Assembly: GCA_963766995.1 (NCBI GenBank) | Contig: CAVYCE010000003.1 | Span: forward strand, 1,178,001-1,242,000 | Direction: 5' to 3' | Length of the DNA: 64,000 nt | From: Bog-473 sp963766995 | GTDB lineage: Bacteria; Actinomycetota; Acidimicrobiia; Acidimicrobiales; RAAP-2 | Shown: positions 16,508 through 24,817 of the stretch, piece by piece | How the letters are laid out: each line of letters opens with the position of its first letter | Position numbering within the stretch: the stretch's first letter is position 1 | Notes under the pieces: model-generated | The model's database searches: none | Told to the model about the DNA's origin: nothing | The model's input: the letters and a program-made list of their open reading frames with translations, nothing else | Made by a program: the position numbers and the translations under genes

Positions 16508-17158
16508 GTGACAGTGGCGGAAACCGTGGCCCGGGGCATGCGCACCCTTCTCACGCGGCGTGAAGAGGAACTGGCCAATGGCGCCAACGCCGTGGGCTGG
16601 AAGATCGGACTCAATGGGACCGATGTGCAACAGCTCTTTGGCCTGGACGGGCCGGTGGTGGGCTACCTGCTGTCCACCACTGAGCTCACCTCGGGCCGGC
16701 CAATCCGGGTGCGCGAATGGGCCAAGCCCGCGCTTGAGGTCGAGATTGCCATCCGGGTCGGTGCCGACGGCAAGGTGGCCGGGATCGCACCGGCGCTGGA
16801 GCTAGTGGATCTGGGCGACTTCTTCGACGACATCGGCCAGATCCTGTCTTCCAACATCTGCCACCGGGGTGTGGTGTTCGGCGAGGAAACCAGCGGCCAC
16901 CTGAACGGACTGGTCGCAGACCTAGAGGTGCAGGTCACATCGAGCAAAGGCGAGATCAGAGCTGTGGGCATCTTGGCCGAGGCACCCTCGGTCACGGTCG
17001 AGACAGTTCGCCGTTTTCTCGAGGCACACGGCGCCACGCTTTCGCCGGGCGATCGCATCATTGCTGGCTCCATCATCACGCCGCTGCCCATTGCGCCGGG
17101 TGAGGACGTCGCGGTGACCTTTGGACCCCTCGGGTCGCTGACCGCCCACTTCAATTAA
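16508..17158 (+). CDS. 2-keto-4-pentenoate hydratase / fumarylacetoacetate hydrolase family protein
   Basis: A 216-residue protein with the FAH/hydratase fold: GWKIGLNG near residue 33, ALEVEIAIRV with the two metal-binding acidic residues, APALELVDLGDFF with the third, and the C-terminal segment LSPGDRIIAGSIITPLPIAPGEDVAVTFGPLGSL. Members hydrate 2-hydroxypentadienoates or act on oxaloacetate-type substrates in aromatic or amino-acid breakdown. It is slightly short compared with MhpD (about 260). The GTG start 16508 has no obvious ribosome-binding site, and no other degradation genes are adjacent, so the substrate is unknown. It diverges from guaB3 across a 209-base gap in which I see no clear promoter. 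Confidence 0.78.
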   Translation: MTVAETVARGMRTLLTRREEELANGANAVGWKIGLNGTDVQQLFGLDGPVVGYLLSTTELTSGRPIRVREWAKPALEVEIAIRVGADGKVAGIAPALELVDLGDFFDDIGQILSSNICHRGVVFGEETSGHLNGLVADLEVQVTSSKGEIRAVGILAEAPSVTVETVRRFLEAHGATLSPGDRIIAGSIITPLPIAPGEDVAVTFGPLGSLTAHFN

Positions 17159-17189
17159 GCGGTTCAGATCGACGTTTGCTCCATCACTT

Positions 17190-17999
17190 TCACTCGGAGG
17201 GCACCAACACGATGCTCAGCAATTCGTGAATCATGCGTGCCGTGGCACCCCAGATCATTTCGCCTTCGACCTCGAAGAACCACACCGCAAATGAGTTGTC
17301 CAGGCTGCCGGGAATCACTCGTCCGGGGATCGACCAACACTCCTCGTGAAAGATGGACGGATCAGCCAAGTCGCGAAGTGACACGTCGAAGACCCGCTCC
17401 ACTTCGGCAGGGCTGGCCACCACTCGAGGCCGCTCAGACACCGTGGCCACCACCGGCATGATGAGCGATCCCGATACGAGGGTCAGCACCGGGTGGATCC
17501 ATCCCACCACCGACACGTCGGCCGGGTTCAGGGCCACTTCCTCGTTGGCCTCGCGCAGGGCAGCCGCCGTCGGTGTCTCACCACGATCGAGCCGACCACC
17601 GGGAAAACTCACTTCACCCCGATGGGCCCGCAGCGACGACGACCGGCGAGTGAAAAGGAGTCGCGCCTCTCCGTTCTCTTCGAACAGCAGTGCCAACACG
17701 GCCGAGTTGATGAAGCGAACGTCAGGGAGTGCGGTCTCATTGATCAAGATCGACGGACCCAGCACCTGATCGGCCCCAATGTCGGCGGGCACAGGACCCG
17801 CCTGGCCCAGCGAGTCCAGAGCCGCCACCACCCGGCCCACGGTGATGGGTGAATCAACCGCCTTCATTGCCGAGGGCAGCGACCAGGGCGCCGGATCACC
17901 GGGCCGCCAGTTGGGCGGTCGCGGAATCACCTGGGGCGGAACGGGACGGGACACGCCGGCCACGTTATGAGATCGGCCACTCGCTCCGAGCGACGGCAC
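17190..17999 (-). CDS. Nudix hydrolase (CoA pyrophosphatase-like)
   Basis: The Nudix box lies in GGRLDRGETPTAAALREANEEVAL: Gly, then Glu, then REANEE, with Ala in place of the usual final Gly. FPGG in front of the box and the N-terminal RPPNWRPGDPAPW resemble actinobacterial Nudix proteins annotated as CoA pyrophosphatases, which cleave CoA to 3',5'-ADP and phosphopantetheine. The substrate is inferred from this likeness. The start is not firm: GTG 17999 sits five bases after the pyrE stop, and further GTG codons follow at 17963 and 17954. Likely co-transcribed with pyrE. Confidence 0.82.
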   Translation of the reverse strand: MPSLGASGRSHNVAGVSRPVPPQVIPRPPNWRPGDPAPWSLPSAMKAVDSPITVGRVVAALDSLGQAGPVPADIGADQVLGPSILINETALPDVRFINSAVLALLFEENGEARLLFTRRSSSLRAHRGEVSFPGGRLDRGETPTAAALREANEEVALNPADVSVVGWIHPVLTLVSGSLIMPVVATVSERPRVVASPAEVERVFDVSLRDLADPSIFHEECWSIPGRVIPGSLDNSFAVWFFEVEGEMIWGATARMIHELLSIVLVPSE

Positions 18000-18003
18000 C
18001 GGG

Positions 18004-18531
18004 TCAGCCCTCTGCGGCCACCGCCTGTTGCAGCTCGGTCATGGTGAACAGTGACCGCAGCGCTACTCCGGATTGGGCCAACAACTCGACACCGCCGGAT
18101 TCCCGGTCGATCACGCACAGGGCGTCCGTGATCACGGCACCAGCGGCTCGTAGGTCATCGGTCGAGAGCACAATCTGGCCGCCGGTGGTCACGACATCCT
18201 CCACCACCAGCAGACGCAGGCCTCTGAGGTCCCCGCCCTCACAGATGCGCTCGGTGCCGTACTTCTTGGCTTCCTTTCGAATGAAGAACAGTGGCAGTCC
18301 AGTCTGCAAAGAGAGAGCGGTGGCAATGGGAACGCCACCCAACTCCAGGCCCGCCAACCCCTCCGTCCCCTCTGGGATCTGTCCTGCGGCCAACTCGGCG
18401 ATCTCGGACAGCAGCGCTGGATCGGACTCGAAGCGGTACTTGTCAAAGTACTCGCTCGCCACCCGGCCCGAGCGCAGCGTGAAGCTGCCCTCGAGGTGGG
18501 AGGCCGTATAGATCCGCTGAGCCAGGCCCAT
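18004..18531 (-). CDS. pyrE: orotate phosphoribosyltransferase
   Basis: Joins orotate to PRPP to make OMP in pyrimidine synthesis. The 175 residues carry GSFTLRSGRVASEYFDKY near the N-terminus (orotate and PRPP contacts), the catalytic-loop lysines in FIRKEAKKYG, and the PRPP-binding motif LLVVEDVVTTGG (108-119). The length is typical of the actinobacterial type. Other pyrimidine genes are absent here. The gene follows the groEL terminator and leads into the Nudix gene. Confidence 0.94.
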   Translation of the reverse strand: MGLAQRIYTASHLEGSFTLRSGRVASEYFDKYRFESDPALLSEIAELAAGQIPEGTEGLAGLELGGVPIATALSLQTGLPLFFIRKEAKKYGTERICEGGDLRGLRLLVVEDVVTTGGQIVLSTDDLRAAGAVITDALCVIDRESGGVELLAQSGVALRSLFTMTELQQAVAAEG

Positions 18532-18630
18532 CCGACCATTGTGACCAGGTTGCCGGCCGCGGACGGCGCAACCAGTACTTCCGGTGACGTGAGGGTGAAC
18601 CCACGGGGCGGTGCCTCACCCGGGACAGCA

Positions 18631-18660
18631 CGATGGCCGGGTCCGAAGACCCGGCCATCG
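18631..18660 (-). terminator. strong hairpin after groEL
   Basis: CGATGGCCGGGTC (18631-18643) and GACCCGGCCATCG (18648-18660) are perfect 13-base complements around a CGAA tetraloop, in the 160-base gap between groEL and pyrE. There is no U-run, as often in high-GC actinobacteria. Position and stability make it the likely end of the groESL transcript. Confidence 0.7.
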
Positions 18661-18691
18661 CCAGACAACCTGCCGTCTCAAGGAGACGGAG

Positions 18692-20344
18692 TTACATCAT
18701 TCCGCCCATGCCACCCATACCGCCCATGCCACCCATGGCGGCAGCGGCTGCAGCAGCGTCGCCGGCCTTTTCGGGCTTGTCGGCAACGAGGGCCTCGGTG
18801 GTCAGCAGCAGCGCAGCGATGGACGCCGCGTTCTGCAGAGCCGAACGGGTCACCTTGGCGGGGTCGATGATGCCGGCCTTCACCAGGTCCTCGATCTCGC
18901 CCGTGGCGGCGTTGAGACCGTGGGCTCCCTTGGCATTCTCAACGGCACTGACCATGACCGCACCTTCGTAGCCGGCGTTGGCGGCAATGCAGCGCAACGG
19001 GGCCTCGAGGGCTCGGGCCACAATGTTGGCGCCGGTTGCCTCGTCACCCTCCAGGGTGGCAGCCAGTTCCAACACGGCCTTGCGTGAGCGCAGGAGCGCA
19101 GTACCGCCACCGGCCACAATGCCTTCTTCCACCGCAGCGCGAGTGGCAGATAGAGCGTCCTCAATGCGGTGCTTCTTTTCCTTGAGCTCGACTTCGGTAG
19201 CTGCGCCAACCTTGACGACGGCCACGCCGCCGGCCAGCTTGGCCAAGCGCTCTTGCAGCTTCTCGCGGTCCCAGTCGGAGTCCGTGTCGTCAATGGCGCG
19301 CTTGATCTGCGCCACGCGACCCTTGACGTCCTCGGAGCTACCGGCACCCTCCACAATGGTGGTGTCGTCCTTGGTCACGATGACCCGGCGGGCCGAACCC
19401 AGCAGGTCGATGGTGGCGGACTCGAGCTTGAGGCCGATCTCTTCGCTGATGACCTGAGCGCCAGTGAGGACGGCCATGTCCTGCAGCATCTCCTTGCGGC
19501 GCTCACCGAAACCGGGGGCCTTGACGGCCACTGAGGTGAACGTGCCACGGATTTTGTTGACCACCAGGGTGGCCAGTGCCTCTCCGTCGACATCCTCGGC
19601 GATGATCAGCAGCGGCTTGCCGGTCTGCATGACCTTCTCGAGCACCGGCACGAGGTCATGCACGGCGCTGACCTTGGAGTTGTAAAAGAGGATGACCGGG
19701 TCGTCCAGCACTGCTTCCTGGCGCTCGGCATCGGTCACGAAGTACGGGGAGAGGTAGCCCTTGTCGAACTGCATACCCTCGGTGAGCTCGAGCTCGATGC
19801 CGAAGGTGTTGGACTCCTCGACCGTGACGGTGCCGTCCTTACCCACCTTGTCGATGGCCTCGGCCAGCACGTCGCCGATGGACGGGTCGGCCGCCGATAT
19901 GGATGCCACCTGGGCGATCTCGATCTTGCCGCCGACTTCCTTGGACTGCTTGGCCAGTGACTCGACGGCAGCCTTGACCGCCTTCTCAATACCCTTCTTC
20001 AACCCAGTGGGGCTGGCACCAGCGGCCACGTTGCGCAGGCCTTCGGTGATCAGGGCCTGAGCCAGGACGGTCGCCGTCGTGGTGCCGTCACCGGCTACGT
20101 CGTTCGTCTTGGTGGCGACTTCCTTGACCAGCTGGGCGCCCATGTTCTCGAACGGGTCGTCCAATTCGACTTCCCGGGCGATGGACACACCATCGTTGGT
20201 GATGGTGGGGGCACCGAACTTCTTTTCGATGACGACGTTGCGGCCTTTCGGTCCCAACGTCACCTTTACCGTGTCGGCCAGCTTGTTGACGCCGGCCTCC
20301 AGCCCACGGCGGGCTGATTCATCAAACTTCAGGATCTTGGGCAT
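18692..20344 (-). CDS. groEL: chaperonin GroEL (60 kDa)
   Basis: ATP-driven folding chamber, a double heptamer acting with GroES in the cytosol. The 550 residues carry LGPKGRNVV, TNDGVSIAREVELDDPFENMGAQLV, GDGTTTATVLA (ATP site) and the family signature AAVEEGIVAGGGTALL. The C-terminus is a normal Gly-Met repeat (GGMGGMGGMM). It follows groES after 107 bases that include a strong hairpin, and the operon has a CIRCE operator. Confidence 0.98.
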   Translation of the reverse strand: MPKILKFDESARRGLEAGVNKLADTVKVTLGPKGRNVVIEKKFGAPTITNDGVSIAREVELDDPFENMGAQLVKEVATKTNDVAGDGTTTATVLAQALITEGLRNVAAGASPTGLKKGIEKAVKAAVESLAKQSKEVGGKIEIAQVASISAADPSIGDVLAEAIDKVGKDGTVTVEESNTFGIELELTEGMQFDKGYLSPYFVTDAERQEAVLDDPVILFYNSKVSAVHDLVPVLEKVMQTGKPLLIIAEDVDGEALATLVVNKIRGTFTSVAVKAPGFGERRKEMLQDMAVLTGAQVISEEIGLKLESATIDLLGSARRVIVTKDDTTIVEGAGSSEDVKGRVAQIKRAIDDTDSDWDREKLQERLAKLAGGVAVVKVGAATEVELKEKKHRIEDALSATRAAVEEGIVAGGGTALLRSRKAVLELAATLEGDEATGANIVARALEAPLRCIAANAGYEGAVMVSAVENAKGAHGLNAATGEIEDLVKAGIIDPAKVTRSALQNAASIAALLLTTEALVADKPEKAGDAAAAAAAMGGMGGMGGMGGMM

Positions 20345-20404
20345 GGTTGTGTGGAACTCCTCTCGAGTTCTATTGCTCCGTGAAATGCGAAATGTGTCGA
20401 ACAG

Positions 20405-20443
20405 CGCAGGGCAGGCCGGGTTACCCCGGCCTTACGCCCTGCG
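20405..20443 (-). promoter_or_regulatory. two-step hairpin in the groES-groEL gap
   Basis: An outer stem (CGCAGGGC with GCCCTGCG, 20405-20412 and 20436-20443) encloses an inner stem (GGCCGGG with CCCGGCC, 20414-20420 and 20425-20431), with an ACGT-type TTAC loop and a TTAC internal loop. It lies just after the groES stop and about 60 bases before groEL. It could slow decay, act as a processing site, or partly terminate to set the GroES:GroEL ratio; the role is inferred. Confidence 0.6.
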
Positions 20444-20451
20444 AGGAGTCA

Positions 20452-20742
20452 CTAGGCCAGCTTGGCCAGCACGTCCCGGCTGGAGAGGATGAGCAGGTCC
20501 TCGCCCTCGACAGTGATCTCGGTGCCTCCGTACTTGGAGTAGACGACCGTGTCGCCCACGACGACGTCGACAGGGATCAGTTCTCCAGAGTCCTCGCCAC
20601 GGCGACCAGGGCCGACGGCCAGGACTTCGCCCTGCTGAGGCTTCTCTTTTGCTGTGTCTGGGATCACCAGGCCGGACGCGGTGGTCTCTTCAGACTCGCC
20701 GGGCCGGACGACGATCCGGTCTTCGAGCGGGTGCAGCTTCAT
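20452..20742 (-). CDS. groES: co-chaperonin GroES (10 kDa)
   Basis: Heptameric lid of the GroEL chamber. The 96 residues start MKLHPLEDRIVVRP and include the mobile loop EETTASGLVIP, GEVLAVGPGRR, VGDTVVYSKYGGTEI and a C-terminal LLILSSRDVLA, all typical. ATG 20742 is preferred because AAGGAGG lies nine bases upstream; the frame is open seven codons further, which would put that site inside the gene. First gene of the operon controlled by the promoter and CIRCE element at 20767-20821. Confidence 0.97.
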   Translation of the reverse strand: MKLHPLEDRIVVRPGESEETTASGLVIPDTAKEKPQQGEVLAVGPGRRGEDSGELIPVDVVVGDTVVYSKYGGTEITVEGEDLLILSSRDVLAKLA

Positions 20743-20766
20743 CTGAACGGGCCTCCTTGGCACTCG

Positions 20767-20793
20767 TTAGCACTCTCGGGTTGAGAGTGCCAA
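20767..20793 (-). promoter_or_regulatory. CIRCE operator (HrcA binding site)
   Basis: Plus strand TTAGCACTC, nine bases, GAGTGCCAA: the CIRCE inverted repeat with one mismatch to the consensus (GAGTGCTAA). It lies between the groES promoter and start codon, so HrcA would repress groESL and release it on heat shock. hrcA itself is not in the window. Confidence 0.92.
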
Positions 20794-20821
20794 AGATAGC
20801 GGTCGCCGCCACGCTCGGCAA
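20793..20821 (-). promoter_or_regulatory. groESL promoter
   Basis: On the minus strand a -35 box TTGCCG (20821-20816) and a -10 box TATCTT (20798-20793) are separated by 17 bases, immediately upstream of CIRCE. It looks like a vegetative sigma-factor promoter, which fits an HrcA-repressed rather than alternative-sigma-driven operon. Confidence 0.7.
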
Positions 20822-20961
20822 GGGCGTCTCTATCCACCCCGCCGACTGCTGGGCCAATTGCCATTCGAAGGGGGCACCAATAGGCGTCATTGGACCTCCA
20901 TCAGTACGCTCCCTCAGCACGCGGGCCCGGCCGGGCCACTGAAGCTCGAAGGGGACCACAT

Positions 20962-21873
20962 ATGGCGCCAGTGCGCAGACCCACTCCGACTGCACCGGGC
21001 GCAACTCGGCGTGCACCCACGCCCCGATCTCGAACCGGCACCTCGACGGCCGGTTCAGCGGCACGAAGAGCCCCCAGAGCCGTGCGCATGCGGACCCATA
21101 TCGGGGGCGCCTCGTCGCCGGGCTCAGCCGTGGTGATTACCGGCGGAGGCTCGGGCATCGGACTGGCCTGTGCGCTGGCGTTGGCCGAAGCTGGGCGGGC
21201 GGTGGCGATCTGGGACCGCGACGGAACGGCGGCGCGCCGGGTGGCCCGGCGTTGCATTGATGAGTTCGGCGTGCGGGCGGTGGGCGTAAAGCTCGATGTG
21301 ACCAAGACCGTCACGCTGAAGGCTGCTGTCAAACGATCCCGGAACGAACTAGGACCCATTGGTGGACTGGTGCACGCCGCCGGCATCGGTGGCGCAGCGC
21401 CGGTCACCATGATTGACGACGAGGCCTGGGACGCCGTGCTCGACGTCAACCTGCGTGCGGCCGCCACCCTCACCAAGGAGCTGCATGCGTCGCTGCTCGA
21501 GGCCAATCCGGGGTCGGCCATCGTCTACATCTCGTCCATCGAAGCGAACGTGGGCAGCCCATTCCTGGCCGCCTATTGCGCCTCCAAAGCCGGACTGCTC
21601 GGGCTCACTCGCTCGGCTTGCTCGGTCCTTGGGCCCGACGGCATCCGAGTCAACTCGGTGTGCCCCGGCGCCGTGGATACGCCGCTGCTTGCGCCGTTGT
21701 TGGCCATGCCCGGTGCCCGGGAGCATCTCGAGGCGCGCACGCCACTAGGCCGTTTGGCCCAGCCCGAAGACATCGCCTCCGTGGTGCGTTTCCTGCTCTC
21801 CGACGACGCCGCCTACATCAGCGGGACGAGCGTCACCGTCGACGGGGGCATGACCGCGGTGGGTTCGGTCTGA
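20962..21873 (+). CDS. short-chain dehydrogenase/reductase (SDR)
   Basis: Classical NAD(P)-dependent oxidoreductase. TGGGSGIG (60-67) is the cofactor loop, HAAGIGG corresponds to the NNAG motif, and the active site is Ser191/192, Tyr205 and Lys209 (YCASK), followed by RVNSVCPGAVDTPL. ATG 20962 is chosen for its GAAGGGGA site, but it adds about 40 Arg/Pro/Thr-rich residues before the fold; ATG 21088 would remove most of them. The stop overlaps the GH13 start (TGATG), making a coupled three-gene cassette with the glucosidase and glycosyltransferase. The substrate is unknown; a sugar or polyketide-like alcohol is possible but unsupported. Confidence 0.88.
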   Translation: MAPVRRPTPTAPGATRRAPTPRSRTGTSTAGSAARRAPRAVRMRTHIGGASSPGSAVVITGGGSGIGLACALALAEAGRAVAIWDRDGTAARRVARRCIDEFGVRAVGVKLDVTKTVTLKAAVKRSRNELGPIGGLVHAAGIGGAAPVTMIDDEAWDAVLDVNLRAAATLTKELHASLLEANPGSAIVYISSIEANVGSPFLAAYCASKAGLLGLTRSACSVLGPDGIRVNSVCPGAVDTPLLAPLLAMPGAREHLEARTPLGRLAQPEDIASVVRFLLSDDAAYISGTSVTVDGGMTAVGSV

Positions 21874-23480
21874 TGACCATCAATGAACAGGTCACCGATC
21901 CCGACCGCTGGTGGCGCGGCGGCGTCTTTTACCAGATCTATCCCCGGTCCTACATGGACGCCAACGGTGACGGGGCCGGCGATCTGCCCGGCATCATCTC
22001 GAAGCTCGACTACCTGGCCGCGCTCGGCATCACCGGTATTTGGCTGTCCCCCGTCACCGTGTCGCCCAACCGCGACTGGGGCTACGACGTTTCGAATTAT
22101 TGCGACATTGATCCCGACTTCGGCACCCTCGACGACCTGGACATGTTGGTGGCCGAAGGAGCAAAGTGCGGCATCCGGATATTGCTGGACCTGGTGCCCA
22201 ATCACACCAGTGACCAACATCCATGGTTCGTCGACGCCAGTACCGGCCCGGACGCGGACCATCGCGACTGGTACGTCTGGTCCGATCCCAAGCCCGACGG
22301 CAGCCCACCCAATAACTGGGTCAGCATCTTCGGCGGATCGGCTTGGGAGATGGACGAAGCCAGCGGCCAATATTTCCTGCATAACTTCGAGGCCCAGCAG
22401 CCGGATTTGAACTGGTGGAACGATGGCGTGCGCGGCGCTTTCGAGGACATCGTGCGCTTCTGGTGGGATCGAGGCGTGGCCGGTTTCCGCATCGATGTGT
22501 GCAACATGATGATCAAGGACGCCGAGCTACGTGACAACCCGCCGGCCACCAAGGACGACCCGATCGACCAGCAGCTGATGGGTGTGAAGGCGGTGTACAA
22601 CAGCGATCGTCCCGAAGCGCACGACATCTTGAAGAGTTGGCGCACCATTTCCGAGTCCTACGAGACACCCCGGCTCCTCATCGGCGAGACCAACGTGGAG
22701 CACCTGCCGGCGCTTATGCAGTTCTACGGCAACGGGCGCAACGAGCTTCACGGCGGATTCAACTTTGTCTTCCTCAATGCCGAGCTGAATGCGTTGGCCA
22801 TGCGCACCATCGTCGAGGAAGTCGAGTCCATCCTTCCCGATGGAGCATGGCCGATCTGGACCGGCTCCAACCACGACGTCTCCCGCCTCGCCACCCGATG
22901 GGCCGGCGGTGACCCGGCCAAGGTGCGCTGCGCTCTCTTGCTGCTGCTCACTTTGCGCGGCACGCCATTCCTCTACATGGGTGATGAGATTGGGTTGACG
23001 GACGGCCCGATCGAGCAGAGTGACCTGCACGACGCAGTGGGCATCCGATTCTGGCCCTATTACAAGGGGCGCGATCCCGAACGAACACCCATGCCGTGGG
23101 CCAACGTCAAGAACGGTGGCTTCGCTCGTGCCGGTGTGACGACATGGCTGCCCATGACCGATCCCGCTGAATGCAACGTGGCCGACCAGGAATCCGATCC
23201 TGACTCCATCCTGGCCTTCACTCGGCGAGCTATCGCAGAGCGCACCAGCAACGAGGACTTGGCTGTTGGCACCTATCGCTCGCTGCCTTCCCCTGACCAA
23301 TGCTGGGTCTTCGCTCGAGGCGAGCACTCGGTGGTGGCGCTCAACATGAGTGACGCACCGTGCCAGGTCGATGCGGCCACAGGCACCATTGCGGTAGCCA
23401 CGGATAGAGCGGTCGAGGGAACAACCTGCCAGGGCGCAATCACAATGGCGCCGTGGAGCGGCATCGTCATCAGATCGTGA
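21873..23480 (+). CDS. GH13 alpha-glucosidase / oligo-1,6-glucosidase-like enzyme
   Basis: A 535-residue glycoside hydrolase family 13 protein. The four conserved regions are present: DLVPNHTSD (about 106-114), GFRIDVCNM with nucleophile Asp208, LLIGETNV with acid/base Glu272, and WTGSNHDVSR with the transition-state Asp335. VFYQIYPRSYMDANGDGAGDLPGI at the N-terminus is typical of alpha-glucosidases and trehalose-6-phosphate hydrolases. No signal peptide, so it should act in the cytoplasm on an alpha-glucoside. The start ATG 21873 overlaps the SDR stop, and its own stop overlaps the next gene. Confidence 0.92.
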   Translation: MTINEQVTDPDRWWRGGVFYQIYPRSYMDANGDGAGDLPGIISKLDYLAALGITGIWLSPVTVSPNRDWGYDVSNYCDIDPDFGTLDDLDMLVAEGAKCGIRILLDLVPNHTSDQHPWFVDASTGPDADHRDWYVWSDPKPDGSPPNNWVSIFGGSAWEMDEASGQYFLHNFEAQQPDLNWWNDGVRGAFEDIVRFWWDRGVAGFRIDVCNMMIKDAELRDNPPATKDDPIDQQLMGVKAVYNSDRPEAHDILKSWRTISESYETPRLLIGETNVEHLPALMQFYGNGRNELHGGFNFVFLNAELNALAMRTIVEEVESILPDGAWPIWTGSNHDVSRLATRWAGGDPAKVRCALLLLLTLRGTPFLYMGDEIGLTDGPIEQSDLHDAVGIRFWPYYKGRDPERTPMPWANVKNGGFARAGVTTWLPMTDPAECNVADQESDPDSILAFTRRAIAERTSNEDLAVGTYRSLPSPDQCWVFARGEHSVVALNMSDAPCQVDAATGTIAVATDRAVEGTTCQGAITMAPWSGIVIRS

Positions 23481-24790
23481 CGCCACGTCGGTTCATCCTG
23501 TGCACCACGCCGGCGCAGGGACACACGGCTCCGCTGCTCTCGGTGGCCCGGCAACTAGTAGCTGACGGACATGAAGTCGTGTTCTTCACCACTGAGCATT
23601 ACCGAGCCAAGGTGGAAGCTACCGGCGCTCGTCTGGCCCCGTTCGCCCCGGAATACGACGCCCACGACCTCATGGTCGCCAATCCCGAGCGTGAAGCGGC
23701 AAACAAACGAGGCACCCGAGGGGTCAAGGACGACTTACGGCGAATCTTTGTGGGCCCGCTCACCGGGCAGTATGGCGGGCTGGCCCACATCATGACGACG
23801 TTCCCGGCCGATGTGATCGTGGTGGACACCATGTTCTTTGGCGCCTTGCCCTACGCCCTCGGTGACCGGGCCGATAGACCGGCACTGGCCTGCATCGGTG
23901 TCATGCCATTGGCGGTGTCCAGCCGTGATGCCGCTCCATTTGGCACCGCCATGCAGCCGGGTCAGGGTCCGGTCTCGCGCACCCGCAATCGACTCCTCAA
24001 CGCAATAGCCGGGCACGTCGTGTTGGGTGACATCAATCGTCTGGCCAATAATTGTCTCGCCGCCTGCGGATCGCCTCCGTTCAGCGGCTCCGTAATGGAC
24101 CTGCAACCCAATGTGGTGGATGCCTATCTGCAGGCCGGGGCCGCATCATTCGAATACCCGCGATCTGACCTTCGCAGCACCGTGGAATTCGTGGGTCCGG
24201 TCTTGGACCCACCGTCGTCGGCCTTTGACCCACCCACGTGGTGGGGCGAACTGACAGGACCCAAGCCAGTCGTCCACGTCACTCAGGGCACCCTCGACAA
24301 TGCCGACCTGGGCCGGCTCCTCCTGCCCACAGTCCAAGCACTGAACCACCTCGATGTACTGGTAGTGGCCACCACTGGGGGTCCCGATCCAGAAGCACTT
24401 CGCCACGACCTCCCGACCAACGCACGGGTCGAGCGATTCATCCCGCACCACCTGCTCTTGCCGCACGTCAACGTGATGGTCACCAACGGCGGCTACGGCG
24501 GGGTGCAGCAAGCACTGGCCAATGGCGTCCCACTGGTGATGGCCGGCGACAGTGAGGACAAGCCCGAGGTGGCGGCCCGCGTGCAATGGGCCGGCGTGGG
24601 CGTCAACCTCCACACCAGCACACCGTCGCCGGCCAAGATCGCCAAAGCGGTCACGCGCATCCTGGCCGACCGGAGCTACGCCACAAGGGCCAGGGTCATT
24701 CAGGACGAGATCGCCAGCAGCACCCCGGTCCAGACCATCACACGCAAGCTGGTCGCCATGGCTGATGCCCGGCGCCCCTCAACCAATTGA
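23477..24790 (+). CDS. GT1-like glycosyltransferase (MGT/UGT fold)
   Basis: A 437-residue two-domain GT-B protein resembling macrolide and sterol glycosyltransferases. RFILCTTPAQGHTAPLLSVARQL is the acceptor-domain start with the catalytic-type GH(T)xP motif, and FIPHHLLLPHVNVMVTNGGYGGVQQALANGVPLV is the donor-sugar motif, in which Asn replaces the usual His of THGG. GTG 23477 overlaps the GH13 stop (GTGA). Together with the SDR and glucosidase it may build or recycle a glycosylated small molecule or lipid; that is inference from gene order only. Confidence 0.88.
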   Translation: MTPRRFILCTTPAQGHTAPLLSVARQLVADGHEVVFFTTEHYRAKVEATGARLAPFAPEYDAHDLMVANPEREAANKRGTRGVKDDLRRIFVGPLTGQYGGLAHIMTTFPADVIVVDTMFFGALPYALGDRADRPALACIGVMPLAVSSRDAAPFGTAMQPGQGPVSRTRNRLLNAIAGHVVLGDINRLANNCLAACGSPPFSGSVMDLQPNVVDAYLQAGAASFEYPRSDLRSTVEFVGPVLDPPSSAFDPPTWWGELTGPKPVVHVTQGTLDNADLGRLLLPTVQALNHLDVLVVATTGGPDPEALRHDLPTNARVERFIPHHLLLPHVNVMVTNGGYGGVQQALANGVPLVMAGDSEDKPEVAARVQWAGVGVNLHTSTPSPAKIAKAVTRILADRSYATRARVIQDEIASSTPVQTITRKLVAMADARRPSTN

Positions 24791-24814
24791 CGCGCTCGCA
24801 ATTGACGCACTCGC
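24785..24814. repeat. 15-bp tandem duplication at the glycosyltransferase stop
   Basis: AATTGACGCGCTCGC (24785-24799) and AATTGACGCACTCGC (24800-24814) differ at one base. The first unit contains the TGA stop of the glycosyltransferase gene, and the pair nearly fills the gap to the convergent aldo/keto reductase gene. Confidence 0.85.
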
Positions 24815-24817
24815 CAC

